Shown: positions 56,346-64,000 of the stretch, piece after piece | How positions within the stretch are numbered: position 1 is the stretch's first letter | Layout of the letters: each line of letters starts with the position of its first letter | Assembly (NCBI GenBank): GCA_946811185.2 | Contig: OX328106.1 | Coordinates: 8,598,777-8,662,776 of the forward strand | Direction: 5' to 3' | Source: Hippopus hippopus | Taxonomy: Eukaryota > Mollusca > Bivalvia > Cardiida > Cardiidae | DNA length: 64,000 nucleotides | Position numbers and translations under genes: made by a program | The notes under the pieces: model-generated | What the model saw: only the letters and a program-made list of their open reading frames with translations | Told to the model about the DNA's origin: nothing | Database searches by the model: none

Positions 56346-56920
56346 TTGATCCTTTACCAGTCAATCCAGAGTTTTCATGATCTTGAGGAAGAACCCATTT
56401 GAAAACATTGTTAAGGTAGTAGACCCCTAATGCTTCTAGTGCAACGTGGAATAAAATTTCTTGTTAGTTGATAAATAAGGATTTATACTGATACAATACT
56501 TTTGCACATTTTTAACCAACCAGAAATTCTTTTGATGTCTATCTTGAAATTATTTGTTGATACTTTTGTTAGTTTTCAGGAAAGGGAGGTAATTATTATC
56601 TCCCTTTGTAATGAGAATATAGTGGTTTTAGATTTACAAATGATAATTCTAAGGAGGAAAAAAAGGAAAAAGTGGCTCAGTTAAAGTAGTAAAATAATAC
56701 TCATTTTTAATCATAGCAAATTTTGTAGGATAATATTGTAGTGGAAATAGCTGTTTTCCATTACGGGTCCACTACCGTAATAAAGGAATTTTCTCCTTTT
56801 ACTACTATGTTTCTTTCCTTTTTAAAGACAAATCTCATTGTTTGAGACATTTATTTTGTTGTCTGCAAATGCTTTCAGATCAGACAAGTCAAGAATTTTG
56901 TGGCCTGGTAAAGAGTTAAA
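56346..56920. repeat. TTAA MITE split by another TTAA-type element
   Basis: The left arm CCTTTACCAGTCAATCC runs to GAAAACATTG. The right part AAAGGAATTTTCTCCTTTTA runs to GGCCTGGTAAAGAGTTAA. Confidence 0.72.
56415..56776. mobile_element. 362 bp element with GGTAGTRGACCC ends
   Basis: The inverted ends are GGTAGTAGACCCCTAATG and the complement of GGTAGTGGACCCGTAATG. The flanks are TTAA on the left (56411-56414) and GTAA on the right, read as a mutated TTAA. It is inserted in a MITE core. The ends resemble those of the 58620-58845 element. Confidence 0.65.
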
Positions 56921-57141
56921 AGTGCAGAACCCCCACTTTGAGTGAACTCTGACCTGGGCTTGTGAACTATGGTACAACTTAACCCCTTGGCTGTTAAGTG
57001 CGACTCACTGACCTTTTGCGGACAGTATGTGCAGTCTGATCTTTGATGCACACTGTCCGATGAGGAGATATTATTCCCCAAGACATAACTTTGAAATAGT
57101 AATATTCGGGTCTCTACTATCAACATGAAAATTTCATTTTT

Positions 57142-57760
57142 AGCTCCACTGGCCAAAGGCCAGCGAGCTATTGTCATGGCGTTGTGTCCGTCGTGCGTCC
57201 GTCCGTCCGTCCGTCCGTTCGTCCGTGCGTGCGTCTGTAAACTTTTTCTCTAAAAAACTTCTCCTCAGAAACTATTGACTGGATTTTTACCAAATTTCAC
57301 AGGAATGTTCCTTTGGTGGTCCTCTTTCAAATTCCTTCAAATAATTGTGTTCCATGAAGAATTCTGGTTGCCATGGCAACCAAAGTAAAAAACCTTTAAA
57401 AATCTTCTCCTCCCAAACCGCTATTTGGATAGCATTATTATTTTGCAGGAATGTTCCTTAGATACAGGTTTACAGAATTCCTTAAAAAAAAAAAGATCTG
57501 TCAAAAAACATGGCTTTTATGGGAGACTCATTTTCCTTTTATGGTATAAAGTAAAATCTTTGAAAAATTTCTTCTCTAAAACTATTCATTGGATTTCATT
57601 GTTGTTTTGCAGGTAAGTTCCTATGGTGGTTGTCTACCAAATTGTTTCTTCAGTGAGCTAAAATGCAGGATTGAATGATAATTGTTAAAAACTTCCTTTC
57701 GCCATTATAGAAATATCAGGCCTGTGGAGCGATACAGGCGCTCAAGCGCCTCTAGTAGTT
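57142..57760 (+). mobile_element. Family B element with an alternative 3' hairpin
   Basis: The 5' end is AGCTCCACTGGCCAAAGGCC, followed by GTCCGTCCGTC runs and a leader with GGTTGCCATGGCAACC. The 3' end has CCTGTGGAGCGATA, then hairpin AGGCGCTCAAGCGCCT (57736-57751) and CTAGTAGTT. Other family B copies have GGGCCATCATGGCCC-TCTTG at this point. Confidence 0.72.
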
Positions 57761-57769
57761 ATTTAGCAA

Positions 57770-58450
57770 GGTAAGGGTTAACACACAATAAGTATCTCTG
57801 TCCTTTTCTGTCCAACAAATCCTTACTAGGTAATTTTTTGCTTTCACCACCCAAAAGAAGAAGCCTTTCGAAAACACTGTAGTAAAAGGAAAAAAATGCT
57901 GGTAACCAGCATTTTCTCCTTTTTCCCCTGTGTTTGCTTTCCCTTCAAAGACAAAGCCTGTCATTTGAGCGACATTTTAAAGTTTTGTTTGGAAATCACT
58001 TTCAGTATCGACAGAGCTAAAATCTAGGTATGTGGTCAAGAATCATACTTTCTTAGAGCACAAAATATTAGATTATTCCAAATTAAAAGCATTTGTAGAA
58101 GACAAGTTGAATATATTATTGGATTTGCCTTAAGTTGGGTTGGAAACACTGTGGGAAAGTGAGAAAAAGGCTGGTAACCAGAATATTTTCGAATATTTCT
58201 CAAAATTTTTTCATGAGCTTGTTTTCTCAAGGTTGTTAAAACACAGGATTGTTTGTTAACCGTTCCTCCTGCCTTTTAACCCTGTAACCATTACCACACA
58301 ATCCAACTTTTAACGACCCTGAGGAAGAAGCCTTTTGAAAACACTGTGGAAAAAGAAGAAATTGCTGGTTACCGTTTAAGTCACATCAAAATTGTCTGCA
58401 ATTGCTTTCTATTTGGACAAGTGAACGTTTTTCTCATGTGGTAAAGAGTA
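57770..58450. repeat. Cluster of three TTAA MITE copies
   Basis: The cores are AAAAAATGCTGGTAACCAGC (57890), AAAAGGCTGGTAACCAGAAT (58160) and a half copy with GAAGAAATTGCTGGTTACC (58358). Arms between them carry CTTTACC/GGTAAAG motifs. Confidence 0.68.
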
Positions 58451-58885
58451 AGTCAAATTTTGAAGGTTGTCTAAAATCATAAGAATTTAGACACAACATA
58501 ATAAAGTATGGCTTATATGGTAGGAATTGTAATGAATGGGTTAGAAAACAGGGCTGGTTACCAGCATTTTCTCCTTTAGCCATAATGTTTGCAAAAGGCT
58601 CCCTCCTAAGGGTTGTTAAGGATTACGACCCCACTAACTCATCAGTAAATATTGTGTAACATCAACGTTTTCGTAAGGGCTATTCAGCCAATCTCGGCAG
58701 CTTCCGTCTTTTAACATGAAAGTTAGGGGCCGCAGACTCACTAACTCATCGCTGAATATCGTGTAACATCGACGTTTTCGTAAAGGCTATTTGGCCGATC
58801 TCGGCAGCTTCCGACTTTTCATATGAGACTTAGGGGCCGTAGACCTTAAAATGCAATATTGTATGGTAAAGGTTTTAGATAAAGT
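58445..58885. repeat. TTAA MITE split by a TTAA element
   Basis: The left part runs GTAAGTCAAATTTTGAAGG to CCTAAGGGTTGTTAA. The right part AAATGCAATATTGTATGG runs to TAAAGGTTT. With one TTAA removed, the arm GGGTTGTTAAAA...TTGTGTGGTAAAGG is restored. Confidence 0.7.
58620..58845. mobile_element. 226 bp TTAA element made of two ~107 bp direct units
   Basis: TTAA lies on both sides (58616-58619 and 58846-58849). Ends GGATTACGACCCC and the complement of GGTCTACGGCCCC are short inverted repeats. The interior is one unit repeated twice in direct orientation (CACTAACTCATCRSTRAATA, AACGTTTTCGTAARGGCTAT, CTCGGCAGCTTCCG). Confidence 0.75.
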
Positions 58886-58987
58886 TATCTGAAATTTCTT
58901 CCCATAGTAACTTTGGGCAACAGGAAGCCCTTGCCTCATCACAACATCTTGTTCTTTAGTACCCCAGATTGAAGGGGAAATGCATGA

Positions 58988-59222
58988 GACATGCTCTGGC
59001 AAAAGGGGGCTTAATGTATATCCATGATATATTGTACCAGTCCAGCGATCAGATAATTATGGATCCATAATAGCCACTTTTTTCAACAGCTGACTTAATC
59101 ATAAGGTACAATGGTCCTTGGTCCTTGGACATACAGAAAACTGACCAATAGCGAAAAGTTTTGGCCCAGGTCACCTTTCGTAGATGCATTAAGTGCCCTT
59201 TTCACAGAGCATAGCTCATATT
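58988..59222. repeat. 'AAGCCCCCTTTT' MITE, near complete
   Basis: ACATGCTCTGGCAAAAGGGG opens and CTTTTCACAGAGCATAGCTC closes. The middle has TATGGATCCATAATA and AATAGCGAAAAGTTTTGGCC, but the palindromic centre is deleted. Confidence 0.68.
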
Positions 59223-59244
59223 TTTGTTGCTGGTTTGTAAGTTT

Positions 59245-59480
59245 GTCTGCAACTCTTTACCAAACGACAACATTTTAGACTAGTTGAAATTGAAAGCATT
59301 AGCAGACGACAAAATAAAAGTGACTGAAAAATTGAAATTTGTTTTGGGAAGGGTAGAAAACAGTGTGGGAAATGGACAAAATGCTGATTAACAGCATTTT
59401 CTCCTTTTCCCACAATATTTTCAAAAGGCTTCTTCTCAAGGTGGTTATAGATAGGAATTATGTGGTAAAAGCTTAACTCA
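59245..59480. repeat. TTAA foldback MITE, complete
   Basis: The copy runs from CTCTTTACCAAACGACAACA through ACAAAATGCTGATTAACAGC to TTATGTGGTAAAAGCTTAA. Confidence 0.74.
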
Positions 59481-59829
59481 GTTTCTGTTTAATAACTTCA
59501 ATGTTTATTTTAGATTTTTTAAAAACAAGTTTGTTTTTGTATCAATAAGATACAGGTTGTTTTCAAGTTCAGTCAAAATTCTATGTTGTTTGCACAAACA
59601 GGACTTTGAATTCATGAATTTTGGAAATTTCCTAGTTTCCCTCTAATGGGCTAGAAATTTATAAGCAGATTTTAGTTTATAGGTATCAGTGAGTTGCCAG
59701 ACAAGTTTGAAAATGTGAATTTTTTTTTTTAATTTACAACAGCTTTGGGACTTCAAAATTGTGAAAAATAGAAATTTCTTTGATTCAGGCAAGCAAGATC
59801 AATTTATCAATAGATTTTTTTATCCCATG

Positions 59830-59995
59830 TGAGAAAAATTTATATTTGTCCAAATTGAAAGCAATTGCAGACGACAATAGAAATTTGGCTCGAATGATGG
59901 GATTTGTCTTTGATAGGAAAGAAAACATTCTGTTTACAAAAGGTTTCTTCCTTGGGCGTCCTAAGACTCGGGATTGTGTAGTAAAGGGTTAAGAT
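59830..59995. repeat. TTAA MITE lacking the core
   Basis: TTTGTCCAAATTGAAAGC, GCAGACGACAATAG and GAAAGAAAACATTCTG are followed directly by the other arm (GGTTTCTTCCTTGGGCG, TTGTGTAGTAAAGGGTTAA). The foldback centre has been lost. Confidence 0.62.
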
Positions 59996-59999
59996 TTTG

Positions 60000-60650
60000 A
60001 AAGGGTTGAAGAAAATGGTTAAACCTTTTAGGCAACTATAGTTTGTGAAGCATTCGTGATTGGCTACCATTCAAGAGTTGAGCAAGAAAAATCATAAACT
60101 TCGATCAAACAAGAAGTGGAAAGTCCTTGTACTGAAATATTGCCAAGCTTTTTATCAGTCCTTCAATAGTTTAATATCCTTAAATGACATTGCTTTAATC
60201 TATTAAATATAGACAGTTTTATTTCAGAGAAAACCTATGTAAACATGACATGTTTGTGTGGATAAACAGTCCTGCCGCTATTTGTCCTAATTTTTATCGG
60301 ACAGCTAACAGCCCTACACTACTTTTTATCACATGTTCACACTATTTTCTAATATTAAACTTCATTAATCGAGCAACTGTCAGCACCTTTTACTGATTGT
60401 ATTTATTCAGTATTTGACACTCTGTGATATTTTTCTGATCGGTAAACGTACTGCTTTTAAAACGTTAAGGTACAGGTCAATCTTAGGTCACATGATGTAT
60501 CAGTTTTATTCATCACTGTGGTGTTTGAACCAGGACAGAAAAAGTACTTTAACCATCAAGCTGCTAAATAGATTAACAAATGTTTCCACTCTGTAGTAAA
60601 AACCCAAATACTGCGATTTCAATGGGGTTGCACTGATTAAAAATACCGTA
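60000..60650. other. Intron sequence, nothing assignable
   Basis: It is AT-rich with short chance frames only. No splice-flanked segment matching the missing SLD5 C-terminus was seen. Confidence 0.4.
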
Positions 60651-60651
60651 T

Positions 60652-60712
60652 CAGACAGTGTAGATCCAAGATCACATTTTGTGCAGTCTGGTCTTAATCT
60701 ACCCTGTCCACA
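60652..60712. repeat. GATC-rich short palindrome, decayed
   Basis: CAGTGTAGATCCAAGATCAC is followed by TGTGCAGTCTGGTCTTAATC. One half has lost about ten bases. Confidence 0.55.
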
Positions 60713-60774
60713 AAAGTGCCTAGAGTTGCATTTAACAGCCTAATGGTTGAAATATACAAGTGCTTTTGTAAAGT

Positions 60775-61330
60775 TCTATTCAAGACCAGAAAAAACTGAG
60801 ACTTGATTAACAAGAAAGCATTTACAAACAACAAGTTAAACTGGGATCAAATGAGGAGATTCACCATTGGAAGGCAGACAACTTTGTCAGAAAGGGAAGA
60901 AAATGCTGGTTACCAACGTTTTCTTCTTTTCCTACAGTGTTTTCAAGAGACTTCTTCCATAGAATCGTTAAAATGTGACGGTAAAGAGATAGACACATTA
61001 TGTGAAGGCCATTGAATACTTAAAAAAAAAAATCTAAGTTTAGCAGGTCTGTTAAAAATACAACCGGCTGGTTTTTTGCCATTAATGCACATCGGTTGCT
61101 AAAGACATTTATTTAATTTTCTGCCTCGCTGCAAACCAGTTTTGAGAAATTGTGACAAAAGGAGAACTTACTGGTAATCTGCACTTTTTGTAAGCCACTG
61201 CTCTTGTAAGGCTCTTGAAAACATTGCAAGAAATACAGCATTTCCTCCTTTTCCCTCAATGTTTTCAAAAGCCTTTTTCCTCAGGGTTATGAAAACAATT
61301 GTGATTGTTTAGTAAAGGGTTAACCCATAC
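60775..61330. repeat. Two TTAA MITE copies
   Basis: The first copy has core GAAAATGCTGGTTACCAACG (60899). The second, from about 61125, has a rearranged core with GGAGAACTTACTGGTAATCTG and ends GTTTAGTAAAGGGTTAA. Confidence 0.62.
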
Positions 61331-61395
61331 ATCAGCAAGTATAGCTGCAGTTTGTTTTTTAGGCCACTATAAATCAAGTGCAGACTGCAAAATCA

Positions 61396-61632
61396 TTCGA
61401 GCTGTGCCCTGGCAAAGGGATCGATGCATTATACCAGGCAAGTCATCACATACTCCATAAAATCCATTTTGTCCAACAACTGCCTGAATCATGAGGCAAA
61501 CTGGTCCTTTGACATGCAGGCAGTTAACCAAAAGCAAAAAGTTTTGGCCCAAAAAGTTTTGTACAGGTTGACCTGGGTCGATACTTTGCACAGATGCATT
61601 AAGCCCCCTTTTCACAGAGCATGACTCGTATG
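61396..61632. repeat. 'AAGCCCCCTTTT' MITE, complete but diverged
   Basis: The copy runs from CGAGCTGTGCCCTGGCAAAG through AATGAGGCAAACTGGTCC-like sequence and GGTTGACCTGGGTCGATACT to TTAAGCCCCCTTTTCACAGA. Confidence 0.66.
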
Positions 61633-62394
61633 TCTTTCTGCTTGTGCAGTTTACACTGAATGACAGCAAAGTATATGGGATAGGGAATTATGGTCCCATT
61701 TTCAGAGGCCAATCAGATTTCAGCTGATTGTTATCTCTGGCTATATGATAATGTCTCTGCCATTTGAATGGATTTATACAGTAATTTATGCTGATATGTT
61801 GGTAGAGTTATCTATGAACTGGGTATATCTATGTATCAATGAAAACAAAGTGCTGCCTTGACCTCACGAAGTTTAACTGTTTCCCTGAAAAACATTGATG
61901 CCATTTGACAAGTACCTTGCACTCGATGCAGGGTTTTGAGTTTTTCAAAAGGTTTTGGGATTTGGTTTCTGTCAAATTTTATTTTTATTGAACTTTTGGG
62001 GGTTTTTTCCATAAGATCTCATAGCAACAATTAAAATACTAAAAATTTAAGAATAGAAACACAGGGTTTTCCCTTGACTTTCTGATTTCGGGGTCATTTG
62101 ACCCCCTTCAAATGAATAAAAGAAGGCACATGTATGAATTCTGAGGGTCATTTTGAAAATTTGGGGGTCAAAATTCAAAGAAACAGGGGTTATGGAAAAC
62201 CCTGCAAACACCATTAAAATAAATGTCTGATCATCAAACAGTCGATGGTATACATCTACAGTTGTTGAACGAAAATGGTTCCCTACATTGCACAAGGAGT
62301 AAACAATGAAAAATTATTTTCCTTACAGCTACAATTAGAATGGGGTGTACTGTAATACCTCAAAGATTTTGAATGCCTTTGGGTAACCATCAAA

Positions 62395-62572
62395 AACTGT
62401 GGCCTCACTTGAAGCACTGGCTGTTTTGTCAGAATGTACTTGGGCAAGATACTTTAGAGCCCCAGCCTAGTACTGGTGAAACCGGGGAAATACATGAATA
62501 TGTGAGCTGTTACCATGATATGACTGAAATAATGTTGAAAACGGAGTAAAAAAACATTCAATCAATCAATCG
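62395..62572 (+). mobile_element. 5'-truncated tRNA-SINE
   Basis: CACTTGAAGCACTGGCTGTT, GTACTTGGGCAAGATACTTT and GATATGACTGAAATAATG are followed by the TCAATCAATCGA tail. The tRNA head is absent. Confidence 0.72.
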
Positions 62573-62579
62573 AAACCAT

Positions 62580-62672
62580 TTGGCCTTAAGAATTGTAATG
62601 TTTGGTATGACATTGTATGGTTTGTACTTTTCAGCCAGTGGAGTGATACAGGGCCATCATGCCTCTCTTGTA
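62580..62672 (+). repeat. 3' end of a family B element
   Basis: GGTATGACATTGTATGGTTT is followed by CAGCCAGTGGAGTGATA, then a hairpin GGGCCATCATGCC with two bases lost, and TCTCTTGTA. It abuts the SINE tail. Confidence 0.62.
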
Positions 62673-62761
62673 TTTTTTCTGTTGTGGTCTGGAAAATGAT
62701 ATAGGTCTATTACCAAAAACCTGGGTATGAAACGGGTTTCAAGACAAATGGCAGCTTTTTG

Positions 62762-63013
62762 AAAAGGGGGCATAATACATCTGCAAAAAGTTTCAATTCA
62801 GCTTAGTCTGCACAGTCCGCCCAGGCTGACCAGGGAGAAACTTTTTGCTATCAGTCAATTTTCTACATGTCCAAGCACCATTCTACCTCATAATTCAGTA
62901 GGTTGTTAGACAAAGTGAAATTCATGGATCCATAGTTATGCGACGACTTGCTTGGCATAATGCATCACGGAGGTGTATTTAACCCACTTTTGCCCGAGCA
63001 TGGCTCACATCAT
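62762..63013. repeat. 'AAGCCCCCTTTT' MITE, reverse order, near complete
   Basis: AGGGGGCATAATACATCTGC, the palindromic centre with CACAGTCCGCCCAGG, ATGGATCCATAGTTATG and the end TTTTGCCCGAGCATGGCTC are in order. Confidence 0.68.
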
Positions 63014-63079
63014 AATAATGACAAGTGATCATAAACAAGTGAAGTGATGGTTTCTGTAATTTAGAACATTGAAATACAT

Positions 63080-63570
63080 GTAATACCAGTACTTTACTCT
63101 GTTCCAAATGACACAATTTGGACTGGACCAAATTGAAAGCATTTGCAAACACAAAAAAAAATGCAGCTCAAATGATTTTTGTTTTTGATACAGTCGAAAA
63201 ACATTGTGGGCAAAGGAGAAAATGCTGGTTACCAGCATTTTCTCCTTTTCCCACAAAGTTTTTAAAAGCTATCTTACCCTGGGTTGTTAAAACTTTGGAT
63301 TGTGTGGTAAATGGTTAATACTTTACTAGACAGGGCAGTGTTTAATGACCCTGAAGAAGAGGGCTTTTATGAAACCTATGTAGGAAAAGGAGAAAATGCT
63401 GGTTATCAGCATTTTCTGCTTTTCTCACAATGTTTTCTACCATTGCAGAGAAAGATGTCATCTGATGAGCTACGATCAAATTATCATTATTCTAATGCTA
63501 TCAGTCTGATGGAAAACTATGTAAATGCACTGTCTTTACTCTTTATCAAACAACAAGATTTTAGCCTTGT
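63080..63570. repeat. Two TTAA MITE copies and the start of a third
   Basis: The first copy (to about 63317) has the perfect core GGAGAAAATGCTGGTTACCA / CCAGCATTTTCTCC and ends GTGTGGTAAATGGTTAA. The second starts at that TTAA and has core GGAGAAAATGCTGGTTATCA. The third arm CAACAAGATTTTAGCC is interrupted at 63571. Confidence 0.74.
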
Positions 63571-63574
63571 TTAA

Positions 63575-63937
63575 AGGCCTAGTAAAGGCCAATATATCAA
63601 AGCAGGTGTCATAATACATTTAGATTTAAATCATACTAATTAAAAGTATCGGAAATATTGTGAAGATGACAGTCTGTTATTGTGTGGTCGGGCCATGTTA
63701 GTCGCTTCCAGAAAAATTAATTTTAAAATCAGGCGAAAAGTAAACAGAAGACACAGCAACCTGGCAGGTTTTAACCTAGTTTTGAAATTAATTTCTCTGT
63801 CGGCGACTAACACTTGGACCGACCGTACAATGACAGACTGTCATCTTCACAGTAATTTCCATACTTTTAAATGGTATGATATAAATTCAAATGCGTTTAA
63901 ACACCCGCTTTGTTTACATCTGGTCTTTGTTGTTACT
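63575..63937. mobile_element. 363 bp TTAA palindromic element
   Basis: The inverted arms are about 130 bp (CAAAGCAGGTGTCATAATAC, GAAGATGACAGTCTGT, GTCGCT...GGCGAC). TTAA lies on both sides (63571-63574 and 63938-63941). The flanks rejoin to the MITE arm TTGTTTAAACTGAAAGC. The 88-codon frame here is not supported as a gene. Confidence 0.78.
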
Positions 63938-64000
63938 TTAAACTGAAAGCAATAATTATTGCAGGCAACAAATAAAATGTAACTCAAGATTAATTTTGCC

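Noticed and set aside
59540..59580. SIRYR-like coding stretch as the missing SLD5 terminal exon
   Set aside because: Only the three-residue IRY is shared; the following residues do not match the SLD5 C-terminus and no acceptor lies at the right place.

Overview
The window is a stretch of animal nuclear DNA, almost certainly from a bivalve mollusc. That inference rests on the mix of tandem-repeat-carrying mobile elements of 140-165 bp period, short tRNA-derived SINEs with a TCAATCAATC-like tail, abundant MITEs and mariner relics, which match what is described for clams, oysters and mussels. It is AT-rich, has no long intact open reading frames, and behaves as the intronic interior of one host gene.

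The only host gene I recognise is GINS4 (SLD5), the fourth subunit of the GINS complex of the CMG replicative helicase, on the + strand. Five coding exons are visible (1163-1309, 2382-2435, 9450-9547, 16501-16589, 33495-33585). Together they are 479 nt with compatible splice phases and encode about 160 residues colinear with animal SLD5 (human residues about 33 to 192 of about 223). The first coding exon lies upstream of the window. The last, about 30 codons, was not found up to 64000, so the final intron is at least 30 kb. Introns 2 to 4 in the window are about 7.0, 7.0 and 16.9 kb.

The introns are filled with nested mobile DNA. (1) A TTAA-flanked, foldback-cored MITE of about 210-230 bp (CCCTTTACC-type ends, core GGAGAAAATGCTGGTAACCA) is present in roughly 45-50 full or partial copies, often head to tail. 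(2) At least five sequence-unrelated families (called A, B, F, H and I here) carry internal tandem repeats of about 143-163 bp. They share one terminal plan: a 5' end that recurs inverted near the 3' end, then a short perfect or near-perfect hairpin, then CT(T/A)G and T residues. I interpret these as non-autonomous Helentron/Helitron-type elements (HINE or 'pearl'-like). (3) There are two dead mariners (18988-20420 and 27986-32205), the second split by a family A element. (4) A 3.7 kb element with about 370 bp inverted repeats and a 5 bp target duplication occupies 9639-13349. (5) PIF/Harbinger-type pieces, a hAT-like element, several TTAA palindromes and at least six tRNA-SINEs complete the set.

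Many insertions are nested inside copies of the TTAA MITE. Because the MITE has a readable consensus, it gives exact empty-site evidence for the boundaries and target duplications of the inserted elements. No RNA gene, CRISPR array, origin or promoter of the host gene could be supported. Stretches not listed as features are intron sequence in which I see nothing assignable. Repeat boundaries were read by eye and may be off by several bases unless a target duplication is given.
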